From Silene latifolia (Eukaryota > Streptophyta > Magnoliopsida > Caryophyllales > Caryophyllaceae), in contig NC_133526.1 in the NCBI RefSeq assembly GCF_048544455.1, positions 3,798,001 to 3,862,000 of the forward strand: a stretch of DNA of 64,000 bases. The letters run 5' to 3'. The translations under genes and the position numbers were made by a program. Under the pieces are notes generated by a model that worked only from the letters and a program-made list of their open reading frames with translations, was not told the origin of the DNA and did no database searches. Positions 25,492 to 37,656 of this stretch are shown piece by piece (position 1 is the stretch's first letter; each line of letters opens with the position of its first letter).

Positions 25492-27967
25492 TTAGCGTTT
25501 AAAACTTTTTGAACGAGGTTGCTCATCATGAGAGTCTCCCCTAAGCTTAATGAGTGAATAAACGGCGGCTCCGGCAATCGCCCCTCCAACGGGTGCTAAA
25601 CCGTAAATCCATAACCCATTGTATCGGCCTGCTGCAATTGCGGGACCCAGGGTCCGTGCCGGATTCATAGACCCACCGGTAGCCGGCCTGCAAATTAATG
25701 TATTTTGATTACATTTATTTCATATTTTGATAGTAATTTAATTTGTGGTGACTTAATCATGATAAAAGACTGCCTGTCACCAAGTAGTACCGAGTTTCAG
25801 TATCATTTTATCACATATTTTATGTAGGAACATAATATATTAACAATCTCTATATGATGAATGTGAGAGATTAAAAGGGTGACACTAACACTTGATATCA
25901 ACTAGTGACGTTATCTCATTTTCCTGAAAAAATTGCATGATGTTTTAAGTATAACACACCCGATTAGCAATATGTCAAGCAGTATAGTACTTCCAATTGC
26001 AAGGCCTGCCAACTCTCCCACCTGAAAATTAAAGATGCCATTCATTAAAAAGCAAATAAGTTTGTTAATTATTTTTTCGACTGGCCAAAATCCGATCTTA
26101 CATAAACACCATTTTGACTAATAAATTTCATTTCGGCATTGTACAAGTAGACCTGACAAACGGGTCAATTAAGCAAGGTTCAGGATTTTAGGTCGGTTCA
26201 ATTTGGGTTCGAGTTGTTAGGGTATATAAGAACTCCGGTCAGATAGGGTCCGGTCATTTCGGGTTCGGCTCATTTTCGGGTGGGTTGTTATCAAGTTATT
26301 TGGGGATATATAACGATCAGTATGCGATGCGATAATAAACTTTTGGGCCGCGTTAAATAAGTCATGTCAATTCGGATTTCGAGTCAAATTCGAGACCTCA
26401 ATTCGGGTTCGGGTGGGGTCACTAGGGTTGGGTCAGCTTCGCCAGGTTTATGTATAAACATGCGTAAATAAAATAACAATCAAGATAGTAATATACCGCA
26501 CGAGTGTCGGTAGCAACAGCCGTAACAACAAACATGAGAAAGAACGTAGCGACAAACTCCAACAAAAACGCCTGCCCATCACCAACCGTAGCGACCGTGC
26601 CACCACCCGACATAAAGGGGTGGTAAGCCAACTTAAGCAAAAAAGAGGCTGAAATCGCGCCACCGAATTGGGCCACAATGTAAACGGGTACATGGGCCCA
26701 TGGGAAATGTTTTAGGGCCGCAAATGCAAGTGTTACTGCCGGATTTATATGGGCTCCAGAAATGTGGCCCATTGAAAGAATAGCTATCATTGCTGCTAAC
26801 CCAGAACATGCTGCATTTCCTAGTAGAGTTTCTGCACCGTTGTATTTTTGGTTAACAATTGGGCCTCCTGCTGCTGAAAATACTAGTATGAATGTCCCGA
26901 CGAACTCGGCTCCGCCCTGTGGTATATAATCGTTAAATCTTATGAAAGACCGTTGTATCATGTATGTATATAACATAATTATTATCGTAAGATAAGATGT
27001 ATAGCTTGAAATTAGGAGTTAAGATCACTTTAAAGGATAAAAATGGCAATAATAAATAACAAAGTGTTTATGTGTCATCATTAGAAGTGATGGGACATAA
27101 AATGGGATACGAAATGGGACAGAGGATCTCCATTGTGAAATTAGCTTGTTAAAAGAAGTGGGGGATTAAGGGGGATAGCAGGAGACCTGGGAAAAGTAAC
27201 CCGACTCGAGACCCGAAAACCCGATTTGACCCGACCCGAATATGACCCGAGTTTTCTTGACCCTAACTGACCCGACCCAAAAATGACCCGATCCGAAACC
27301 ACCAAAACCGAAAGTGACCCGACAAAATATAACTCTAATTGAACCGAAAAGACTTGAAATGGCTATTTCTCTATTATTCATTGACCCGAAAATGACCCGA
27401 CCCGAAAATGACCCGACCCGCTTGACCCGAAACAGACCCGACAACAAACCCGAAACCCGAAAAGACCCGTCCCGACCCGAATTTAATGAGATACCCGAAC
27501 TGACACGACCCAAACTCGACCCGTTGACCCGTTTTGCCAGGTCTAGATAGCAGAGACGCTCACCCACGCTGAAAAATAAAAAATCCGAAATTTTAGTTAA
27601 ATGAACAATTTTCCAATTATTTATGCATGCTTATTGACACTACTTACTCTTGAAACTTTTCATCCCGTGACGGAAAATTTTGACTACGCTACTGGTTCAA
27701 CTTGTTAAACCATGTCATATGCAAAATTTGATATACCTAAGTCTCTCAGCTTATATACAGTGGCGGAATCAAGATTTTTAATTAAATGAACGAGGACGAG
27801 TAACACCGAAAATAAAAAGAAAAAATCAAAATAATTAGTATAACAAGGAGCACCTTTTGAAGAAGCGAAACACACAACATGTTAGACGTTGGCTGCCTCG
27901 TTAACACCCGATCAGTACTAGCGGCTGGAGCTGCGGACGGAGGCGGAATTTCATCATGCACGGCCAT
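25492..27967 (-). CDS. NIP-type aquaporin (NIP5;1/NIP6;1-like)
   Basis: Four exons (27854-27967, 26497-26916, 25960-26021, 25492-25687) give 263 residues with six predicted membrane spans. This is a major intrinsic protein of the NIP subfamily, whose group II members carry boric acid, glycerol and urea across the plasma membrane. The short N-terminus (38 residues) joins at LLQK-GGAEFVGTFILVFSAA. Both pore motifs are standard NPA (HISGAHINPAVTLAF, GGSMNPARTLGPA). Family blocks include PIVNQKYNGAETLLGNAAC and VATDTRAVGELAGLAIG, and the tail ends RSKSFKR. Arabidopsis NIP5;1 is recalled to have NPS and NPV in place of NPA, so this member differs. The likely aromatic/Arg-filter H2 position (NAAC-S-GL) is Ser where NIP5;1 has Ala. 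Intron 1 carries a word-array transposon. Confidence 0.92.
26148..26450. mobile_element. Word-array hAT-like element in NIP intron 2
   Basis: Ends TAGACCTGACAAACGGGTC and (right end reversed) TAAACCTGGCGAAGCTGACC are related. Flanks TGTACAAG and TGTATAAA match at 6 of 8 positions. The interior is dominated by GGGTTCGG, GGTCGG and GGTCCGG words. Older or more decayed than the copies at 23733 and 27182. Confidence 0.62.
27182..27545. mobile_element. Word-array hAT-like element with 8-bp TSD, in NIP intron 1
   Basis: The exact 8-bp duplication GATAGCAG (27174-27181, 27546-27553) flanks a 364-base element. Ends read GAGACCTGGGAAAAGTAACC and, reversed, TAGACCTGGCAAAACGGGTC. Nearly every base between is a variant of GACCCGA, GACCCGAAA or ATGACCCG. 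Long open frames on both strands here come from this periodicity. Confidence 0.82.
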
Positions 27968-29645
27968 TTTTCTAGCCAATAATTATTCTTCTTCTGGCTA
28001 CTTAAAAATCACCAATTAATAACTATCAGATTATATCGTAATTGTATGAATTATATTGGAGTACTTTAATTTGTGTTATACGTCTGGCTACTTCTACGTT
28101 ATATATAATGCTACATTATAGCGTAAGTTTTGCTTTGCTCCAAAATTAGTCATGATCTATGCATGTTACATTGTACGTACGAATTAAGTGAGGTTAATTG
28201 ACTTGCAATTTCAATTTATTCAACATTTCTTACAATCCAAAAGTTTATATATTTTACAACTTGAGAAAAAATATAATATGTTGAATTTAGTGATATAATA
28301 ATAACTGAGGTTATATATTAGAACTTAAAAAGACGGCGAGAATATATTCAATCCATCCAGGTCATTTATTTACCTAGAATAAATATAAATATGTTGATTT
28401 TAGGGATATAAAAACCGAGTTTATATATTATAACCTGAAAAGACGCGATAATATATATGTCACCGAAAAATTAAAGAGGAAATTGCATGAATATGAAGAT
28501 GGATTTTAATTTAGTGACATTATTAATAGCGGATAAACTATATTTTTCTGGTGTAAAATAAGTCATAAGGGCAAAATTGATGTTGACGGGTTTTGAACCC
28601 GGGCCATGAGTACAAGTTAGAACTTCTCATGACGTTATTAGAAGTAGTAATTAAGTTAGTTGACATTTGGAGAGTCGGATGAAATATGAAGGTGCTGATA
28701 TCATAAAGACGGGAGCATGAGATAAGTGTGCAACCATTTCAAGGAAATGTTACCGTGGATTGAGTAACAATTCATGAACTTATCTTTTTCAACTCTTAAG
28801 CAAATTCCATGTGATTACCTTAGTATTATGGTCTTAAGGAAATACGGAGTACCTATTAAAAAAATCTCAAATTGTTCATATCTTATCTTAAGGAAATATG
28901 ATTAAAATATACCACCAATTGTTGTATATACAATCACATATTGAACATAGATATTTAACTGCGGAACATATATAGATAACTATCGAGCAGGACGAATTCT
29001 TGGAAAGAGCCTGAATTTTATTTTGAAGAATAGCTTGGGAAAAAAAAAAAAAGTCGAGTTGAGGTGGGTTCGAAAGTATTTGTTGAATTGAGGTCAAAAA
29101 CCTCGAGCATACGCTTTGTCATCATTTGTCGATAAAAATAAACCCCCTAGATAATTGAGCAGGCACAAGAATCCCTAAAAGATTTGTATTGGTTGTCCAA
29201 AAAAAAAAAAAAGATTTGTAGTATAACGGTCTTACATAAGACCAACTCTTAGGCAAGAAGGTAAAATCTGTAGAGGGCAGTTCTCATGATTGAGGTTCAA
29301 AATCCGTCAGACATACTTCCGTCTACAGTTTCCGGCAAAATACAGGTGTGTATAATGTGAACAATAAATACAGGCGAAAGGAAGCTTCATTGATCTAATA
29401 ATATGTTTTGACATGCTGGTGGTAATGGAGTTACACAGGGTGCAATAAACCAGCTCTTACATAAAATATACATGGATACAATCTGGTCGATTTCATTGGT
29501 ATTCTTCTTCGGAAGACAAATATACATGAATTCATTAGTGGTCGATTTCATTGGTATTTATCTTCGGAAGATGATAAGACCCAGGGCAGGAGGGCATTCC
29601 TGCAGAAGTAAGAAAAATAAGGATAATGGCTACGTCGTGTGATTA
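27968..29645. other. Intergenic region upstream of NIP
   Basis: No gene seen. It holds the NIP promoter side (TATATATAA at about 28096), a direct duplication of about 80 bases (about 28265-28345 and 28382-28460), a box B-like GGGTTTTGAACCCGGG (about 28588) and TACGGAGTA at 28843-28851. A further duplication of about 50 bases (GGTCGATTTCATTGGTAT, twice in 29485-29570) lies next to the following gene's 3' end. Confidence 0.4.
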
Positions 29646-32073
29646 TTACATTTTTGAAACATTGCATTCATCGAGCAAATTAAGGAGATGGTGCTCAGGT
29701 GCGCTTAGGGATGGCAACATCATCCGATTGGACTGAGATCTTGATTCCACATCATCAACTGTTGACCCTTCTTTAGCAAGGGCTATATCCGCTCTTTTCC
29801 GCACATTTGCAGCAGAAACTCGCTCCTTCCATAGTCTCCCATCCTGTTTATCCATCACAAGCTCATATATTAACGATTTATCAATGTCCATTTCGTTTAG
29901 ACTCGTTTATTTAATTTTTTCTGCCAAAGGATTCAAAAGAATGGATTTTCTCATCATGGACACAAGAATTGTAATGCTATATTTGTATGATACGAATGGA
30001 TGAGCAAAAAGCCATGAATATCAAGTGAATGAATGTGACGTCAAAAATATCAAACGTAACATTCATATACACAGTTCAACCGTCAAACTCATTGAGAGAA
30101 CGATTTCATCAGCAGCAGGAATTGTCCTTGTGGCTCTCCTGCACAAAAAATATAATGGCCGAAAACAGGCATCTGGTCCAAAGTGTCGCAGGGGGAACAA
30201 TGAAAGGACCAGAAATGACAAATGAAATACGACACCAGTCAGTCCAAAACCTACGACTGAAAAATCCCTTCCCCACAAATTTCACCTCACACCAATTACG
30301 GTCCGCTTTGTTAGACATACTAGTACAACATATTGGCCCTTCCTAAAACTATAATCCCAGCTAAATTCACAAAAGCCTAATATTAATGACAGATATATTC
30401 CGTAACTTTTTAGACTTTAAGAACATGTTCTTCTATAAACTTAGATCAAGCATATTAATATATCAGAGACAAGTAAACGGCACGTGAGCTAAATGGACAA
30501 CAATCCAGATCCTATATGAACAAGGGGTACGAAAATTGGCCAGATGCAACCGACATTCCAAACATGAACACAAAGTTGTTCGAAACAAGCAATACTTGGA
30601 GACTATTAGCAATGAGGTTTGAGGGCACAAACCACCCACAAGGCAATGTGTCCATCAAAGTAGCAGAGTAGCAAACCCCTAAAAAGGTTTATATCGCATA
30701 AACCTTGTGAATTGAGACCCTAAAGAAACGAAACAACCTCAATGGAATCCATTGGCATATGCATACAGCCCAATATGTCCCACGAAAACCCTAGCCAAAT
30801 TACCCGAGGTGCCCTTTGACCCAATTTGATTAATGATCTGACAATAATCTACCTTAAGAATGACCCAAATGAGATCGATTCAACTTAATAGCACTATGAC
30901 TTAATTAATGATAACCCCGGCATGGAATTATCCTTTTTAACAAGTTAACCCTTACATTAAGAATGGAAGGTTCTGGTAGCGGGCATTGAACCGGTCTATC
31001 ATCATCCAAAGGTTCAGTTGGATGTTCAAGGGGTTTAAATTCACTGGTTACTTCAATCCCATGAGCAACTCCAGATGCCGCCACAGGAACCTCAGCCGTC
31101 TCAAGGTTTGGCGGCAATACTTCCCTCTCGTCCTGCTCATCTCAAAAGAAAACAACCCAACATTCAATTCAGTCCTCAGGAACGGAATAATGAGTAATCA
31201 CAATTGCAACAAGATTAACTCGAGAAAAGATAAACAAATCACTGAGATGAGCATATCAGATAAGTTCTAAATCCTAATCATTGCAGTGAAATGCAACAAA
31301 GAATATTGACAACAACAACATTACCCCAGTGCATCAAGGGCTCCCGCAAATTGCATGGTAAGAGCTCAATAAAGAATATCAAATCTCACAAAAAAATAAA
31401 TAAATTCCAAACACAATTGGCAATTGGCAATCCATAATAAACAAACTCCCCAAAATTCCAGCAGTACAAAATTCTGAGTTTAAGCATGGAAAAAGAAATA
31501 ATTATATCAAACTAAAGCAACTACTTAAAACTTAAATAGATTATAGTAAATTCAGCCGGGTCAATTTTGTGAGGTCTATTCACAAGGGACATTCACACAG
31601 AATCATGAACAAATCAAACCCAAGAATGAGACAATACAGAAGACAAACCCCATTTAACAATCATACAACAAATTCTTGTTTAAGACGAGCATATATCCAT
31701 CTAAAACTTAAAACGGGTCAATTGAGATCTTAAAGAGTCAAATGAAATAGTTAAAACAGGTCAAATCAAATCAACACACACAAAAGAAGTCAATTAGGAG
31801 GTCAAATTAGGTAATACTCAACTACTTACCGCAAGAATCACCCTAAAACAGCTGATTTTCATAATACAAACAACAAAAGATTCAAAATTTGATTAAATTA
31901 GAGTGAAAGGAACAAACTTTACACATACCCAGATCATAAAATAGTTCTAAAATCAAGAAAACAATAGAATTAAATAATTAATGTTAAAAAAAAGTATTGT
32001 TTCTTACAATGGCACTTTGAGTTCTTTGATGTCTAGTTTTATTGCTTGAAAACTTTGAGAAAATTCCCACCAT
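29646..32073 (-). CDS. Conserved plant protein of unknown function, three exons
   Basis: Exons 32008-32073, 30956-31132 and 29646-29843 give 146 residues, all phase 0. The protein starts MVGIFSKFSSNKTRHQRTQS, a basic N-terminus. It continues DEREVLPPNLETAEVPV, FKPLEHPTEPLDDDRPVQCP, LPEPSILN, DGRLWKERV and, near the C-terminus, MLPSLSAPEHHLLNLLDEC. Similar short proteins are recalled in many seed plants, without an assigned function. It has no membrane segment or enzyme motif; proline-rich acidic stretches suggest a disordered protein. An N-terminal Gly follows Met-Val, so myristoylation is not expected. Exon joins are supported by GTAAG donors and AG acceptors. A MITE lies about 250 bases upstream of the ATG. 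Confidence 0.78.
31301..31372 (-). repeat. SINE 3' tail fragment, inverted, in intron 1 of the unknown gene
   Basis: CAACAACAACATTACCCC, CATCAAGGGCTCCCGCAAAT and GCATGGTAAG are the reverse complement of the (TTG)n-tailed sequence at 4966-5032. Confidence 0.5.
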
Positions 32074-32323
32074 TTTTTGCACTTTGTTGTTTCTTAGAGG
32101 TTAAGCAAATTTTACATTAATGGGTAGACATAAAACTTGGGATAAAAGCAATAGATTTATCCAAAGTATTCATATATAGTAATGAAAGAGAGAAAAAGAG
32201 GTGAAAGAAGTTTGCTTTTGAAGTGATGTTGTGTTTTGATTCTTTGGATGATGTGTGTGTTTGGTTCATCTTTGTTTTGATCTTAAGGTTTGGAGAGTAG
32301 TAATGGTGTAATTAAGTTCAATT

Positions 32324-32585
32324 AGGACTTGTTTGGTTGACATAAAGGGAACTAAAGTTCTCGGAAAATTCAAGTTCACATGAATTGGAAAAAGTGTTTG
32401 GTTTGCATGTGGGAAGTTCCAATGACCAAGGGGGGCTTGGTGAGTGACTTCCCACATAATGGAGGAAGTAGATTCATGTGGGAAGTTCTACTTCCCATGA
32501 TTTTGGCAACCAAACAACATCATGGTTTTACACTTCCTAGCAAGTTTAAAATCCCATGATTTTAATGGGCAACCAAACAAGCCCT
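32324..32585. mobile_element. MITE with AGGRCTTGTTTGGTTG ends
   Basis: Left end AGGACTTGTTTGGTTGAC and right end reversed AGGGCTTGTTTGGTTGCC match at 16 of 18 positions over a 262-base element. The interior contains inverted GTGGGAAGTTCC/ACTTCCCAC words. It sits about 250 bases upstream of the unknown gene's start codon, so it may lie in its promoter. Confidence 0.75.
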
Positions 32586-33212
32586 AGTCTCACTTTACAC
32601 GGTATTCATTTAAAGGGTACAACTTATACGGATCAAATATGTCATCACCTATATAATAAGATAAAGTGGTGACATTCCAATTGTTATTTGTCTTATTATA
32701 AAAATGATATAATATTTGACCAGTTTATAATTTTCACAAATTCTTATTTCAGACCGTAAGATCCGTCTGAAATAATAAGACGGATTGTTTCCTCTCACAA
32801 AATATCCATTTAGGAAGTGAGTGGGAAATCACATGGGTGGTATCTTGCGGTCTAAAGCAAGACGGACTGTATAATTTTAGACATATTAAAATGAGAATTT
32901 GTGATTCAGTGTGGGTTAAGGGAGAGATTAATTGACATTGATATGATAATGGTTATTGGATAAGATTCATAAAATACCTATTTTTTTTTTTTTTTTAAGG
33001 AATAAGATAGCTAATGTTTAGTGAAAATTAGATTCGGTAAACAGGTTAGGGGTCGGGTGTTGGTCAGGTCAACCGGAGGGACTTGGTAAATTAAAACAGT
33101 TTAAGTAAGACAACGGCCCGATAAATAGTTGTCCATCCAACTAAATTTTTCACCTACAATGAAGTCTTGAAACTTTCGTGCACAACAAACTAGGGCTCTC
33201 AATTTTGTACCA

Positions 33213-33262
33213 ACTAGTGTGTAACCCGTGCATTTATGCACGGGAATAATATGAGTCAATGT
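33213..33262 (-). mobile_element. Helitron 3' terminus
   Basis: On the minus strand CCCGTGCATAAATGCACGGG (a perfect hairpin) is followed by TTACACACTAG and then T, the expected 3' end of a Helitron. The 5' end was not found to the right. Confidence 0.6.
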
Positions 33263-33551
33263 ATAATAATTTTGTAGAAATATATAGATGCTTAAATTAG
33301 TAAATATTTAGATGTATAATCAATATAAATAACATTACAAAAATTTAAAATTTCATGAAAACACATGATTGCATATTATTAAAACAGATTATAACTTATG
33401 GTTACTATATAAAGACTATTACAATTTACAAATACTCCTCTTTGCTTATTTCTCCTCTTTGATAAATTATTATGTACTCATACAATGACAACTTCATAAA
33501 TGGTTTAAATGTATAGTCATAATATTATACAATTCAAATCAGGCTTCTGAT

Positions 33552-34131
33552 TAAGGATGACAACAGAATTTAAATCCTGTCCAGATCCTGAGATTCAGAT
33601 CCTACGGAGCGGATATGGATCGCGATATTTAAGATCCAGTGGATAAGGATATGGATATGGATCGTATGGTCGAGATCCAGATCCTACCCTTAGATCCATT
33701 TTTATTTCATTTTCTTAAAAAATAAGTTCAGCTGAAGAAATAGTAAAATTATATGCTTTGTTCTTTTAATTTTTTTCATAATCAAACCATGATTTTTGCT
33801 GATTAACATTTTTTGGTTAAAAAAAGATACTTTTTTAGTGTTATTGTAATTTCATAAGACTTTATTTTTATGTTTTTATGTTTTTAGAACTTTAGCTTTA
33901 TTATTAGTATCTAATAAAGGAAAATAGTATGTTACGTCGTAGTAAAATACAAAAAATAATATTTTCATATTTTAAGGACTTTTCTTTATTATCAAAAGGA
34001 TATGGATATATCCTGATCCAATCCAGATCCTGCGGATCCGGATATGGATATGGAAATTTCAGATCCTGTAAATATGGATCGGATCTGGATCTTATAGGAT
34101 CATATCCAGATCTTATCCATTGTCATTCCTA
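33552..34131. mobile_element. Word-array hAT-like element with 8-bp TSD, GGATATGG words
   Basis: The exact 8-bp duplication CTTCTGAT (33544-33551, 34132-34139) flanks a 580-base element. Ends are TAAGGATGACAAC and, reversed, TAGGAATGACAATGG. Blocks near both ends consist of GGATATGG, AGATCC and GGATCTGG words; the centre is plain AT-rich sequence. It codes for nothing. Confidence 0.82.
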
Positions 34132-34916
34132 CTTCTGATAGCTAAATGTCATCCAGATTCACCCTAAGGGCCTAACATAAACCTTTGAGAACTTGTTTTT
34201 TATTTGCTATACTCGTATTTAAGTGTGCTTGTTGCTAATGTGGTAGGATTTGCTCAGCCCAGCTCAACATTTTGTTTATTATTCATACATTGCGAGTATT
34301 TTAACAAAACATAAGTCAAAGGGCGTGATACGGAAATAGTCATGGCTCATGAGTCTTCCCTCCCCCAAAAATGTACACACGTATATGAAATAGGTTAATA
34401 TTACTCGAATTGTTTTACTTGATAAACACATGAAAACCAAATTAATTTAAGGAAGCTGAAGAGTCTCATCATTATTTACGTAAATGAGCATGTAACATCT
34501 ATTGTAAAATGATAACTTTCCAAAAATTCAAAACCACATTTTATTTACTGTACATCTTAGCAAAGTTTTGATAATTTTAATCCCATGTGCACGTACCAAA
34601 CATAACTGAACATTTGAACATCATCTAATTTGTTACGACCTTCGTCTTGCTGTCTAGCCAAACTGCATCTCTATGCATCAGTATATCCATGCTAATAATT
34701 ATCTCATCGACTTGGAGAGTCATGCCAGCCATCTCGGGGATACTCTCCAGCATAGAACATTACTAATGGTGCTCAACATTTGAAGCGAGGGATAATGGAG
34801 TACTAAAAGACATCAAACCTGAAATGAAATTTAAACATTTATTGCTAAAATAGATCCAAGTTCATCAAATACACATACTCCAACTTCATAAACATTCACC
34901 CAAAATCGTTGTTTGA

Positions 34917-35259
34917 TCAGTGAGCAATTTCCACTTGATTGCTTATGTTTACAAATTCCCATTCCAATCCAAAGCAACAAAATAAATAAATTAAAGGTAA
35001 AGAGTAGTTGATATCAAGAGAAGGAACCTCAAGAGAGCTAGGGCTGGTAGGGTGGATTAAGAAACTGGCATTGGATCTTCGTACAATTGTTGGCTCTCTG
35101 AGAGAAACACCAGACCGTGTCCCTGGAAAAAATAATAAATAAGAAAATTCACCATAAGATTCCCGCAATTGTTGATACACATATATGAGTTGCAATAGAG
35201 ATTAAAACATTGCTTTAAGAGATCCCTAGGAATAAAAACAATGATTTACCTACTCGCAT
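34917..35259 (-). CDS. Possible small spliced ORF, 71 residues, unrecognised
   Basis: A 10-base exon (35250-35259, encoding MRV plus one base) has a GTAAAT donor. It could join an exon 34917-35122 after TTTTCCAG to give GTRSGVSLREPTIVRRSN and SFLIHPTSPSSLEVPS, ending QVEIAH. The acceptor and basic/serine-rich sequence look gene-like, but no family was recognised and the first exon is tiny. This may be a fragment of a longer gene or chance. Confidence 0.2.
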
Positions 35260-37570
35260 CTAAAGACTTCTCTTGAACTTAAAGTGCGCCTTCCATATAA
35301 AAATACCTAATAAAAAAGAAACACTTTAACACGATTTAGTTAATTAAATTTTGACCGACAAACACAATCAGTTAAGTGTATTTGAATATCCGTTGGAAGT
35401 GATGGATTATCAGAGATCAAATATCCAAGAATGATAACATTGAGGCTTCTTAACTCTTTCAGTTGTTGGATTTCTATGTTCGAGTATATTTCAACTAACA
35501 AAATCAATGAAAGGGTGATAAATATTAAATATGTATTTGGAAGAAATTGAATAATGGAATTATCCGAGGAGTTACATATTAAGTGAAGTAGAAGAATGGG
35601 AGGTGTTCAGAGGATAACCTCCATTTATAAAGGAACGGAAATCTCATAAGCTATTAGCAAAACAGTAGCATGGACTTAACCATGCAACACACCTGCCAAT
35701 CTGCCATTTAATTCTTTGTAAACCACATTTATAGTTGTATTACATGTACGAATTTCGTTGTTCTAAATTAGAATTTTCAAACCCTTCTCAATTCTCATTG
35801 CTTATTCGTGGCTGTTGAAATAGAGATATAAAGTTGTCCATGACCGGTAGCAGGCATAGGAAGATCCATTTTCTACATCCTCCAGGAAAAAAAAAAACAA
35901 AATCCCTCCAAATGAGTAAAGAATTGAAGACATCATATCCAAAAAAAAAAAAAAAAGACATTACCCCTCAGTTCCCCTGACATCTACCCCTCCATTTCTT
36001 TTCCCTCTTAATGATGTATCCAAGCACACACTATAAGTAATATAGGCACCTCAAATATGTAATACTACCTCCATCTCAATCATTTGTTTACCTCATTTTA
36101 TTCTTTGTGAGAGGTATTTAAATCAAAGGTAAAAAAACGAACAGGACAAAGGGGGTAAATTTATGGAAACGGGTTTGGATGCAGGTAGCTATAGAGGCGA
36201 CTTGGAGCTAGTTTTGGAAATCTATTCATAGGATACCTATACTATTATGTATATTAGAACACTCTACAAATGTCACCGCCATAGCAGGGTAAACGCACTT
36301 CAAGCATAACGTCCAGCAGCCGTATAACTTTATTACTATATACTCCTATGGTTGTATACAAATATATCATCTATAGACTAAACACTGGGTAGACATCCCT
36401 ATAGAATATGGTGGCTGCCCATGCCAAATACGAAGATTGTACTGTCCGCACGTCTTCAAACATAGGCGAAATGATATAAGGTAGTTCATATTCATGCATT
36501 GGAACTTGGAACCCAAACACTTGAACTTGGTTAACAAAAGGTAAAATTATTGTAGTTCTTAATTTATAGACGACCACATTGTTTTAAGTTACTTACGGAA
36601 AATTGTGATTAGTATTTTCATTAGTAAATTATTTTTTAATGGAAGACAGTTATTTCGAAATTGAATATGGTTACTTAAGATAAAATGACAGTACTACATA
36701 TAGTATGAAGTTAATAAAGTATTTGATGATTAATTATCAGGCTAACTATAATAATACTGTGAAAAGAAAGAGATTTGAGTTTAAGAGCTGTAGAAGACGT
36801 TCCTCCATTACAAATCCACCATATTGATCCTAAGATTCAATAAACAACATTTAACTTGATCAAAAAATTGACAAATTATCACAGCTTGAATTTCTATCAG
36901 TAACTTAGAGGAGGGGGGTAAATCAAACTTAACAAAATCATGGAATAAGTAAACAATTTATGGAAATGTGATTATGGAAATTGAATTGAAAACTTACATT
37001 AAATACGAAAAGTAGACCAGTTAGAGAATTCATTCTCCCAGTTCTGCAGAACTGATGCAGGTCCTATAATGATCAGATACGATTATGATCTGTTAGTCTA
37101 CAAACACCCCTTAGAAGCGTCTATAAACTTTCTGATGCATTTGAACCCGAGATCTCAGGTCGATAAACTTGTAACTAAGTATAGTTTCTAATAAATTCAA
37201 AGTTGAAATTGATCGGAAACAGAAGAGTGTCGTTTTTAAACATATTAAAACTGGGGCGTAAGGAGTGACGAAGGCGATGCTGAGGATGATGGAGTAAAGA
37301 GAAGATGATTAATGATCAATAATGAATGAAGGAGAAGATCTCATTGTTGTATACTCCGTAGTTTCTGTCATAGTCGATGGTTTTAGTGATATGTTTGAGG
37401 GGAGGTTATTGAAGCAATAGTGGGTAGTTTATCGGGTTAGTGGAAAGTCGTGTTTGCTATTATACGCATATGGATTTGTATATGTACGTATCATATACGG
37501 TCAATTAATGTAAGAGCGACACGTCACCTTTTATGCTCTAAAACGGCGGTTACCGGCTGTTGCTTTAATA

Positions 37571-37583
37571 TATAATATAGATA
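37571..37583 (+). promoter_or_regulatory. Candidate TATA region of the PPR gene
   Basis: TATAATATAGATA lies about 80 bases before the chosen start codon and about 35 bases before an overlapping upstream ATG at 37611. Transcription from here would give a short leader. Confidence 0.35.
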
Positions 37584-37656
37584 CTTGAACAAGTGAGTTT
37601 GTTGGCATAAATGGAATCACGTCTCCAATTTCCTCAGCATTTAAAAACTTCAAACT

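Larger units (their letters stand above)
34140..37610. other. Intergenic region left of the PPR gene
   Basis: No convincing conserved gene. Poly-A tracts occur at 35889-35899 and 35941-35955, and TACTCCGTA at 37352-37360. A possible small spliced gene is listed separately at 34917-35259. A minus-strand open frame at 36371-36577 has no recognisable motif. Confidence 0.35.

Noticed and set aside
27166-27567. Open frames of 133 and 78 codons on opposite strands
   Set aside because: They arise because GACCCGA-type repeats lack stops in several frames; the segment is a transposon with an 8-bp target duplication.
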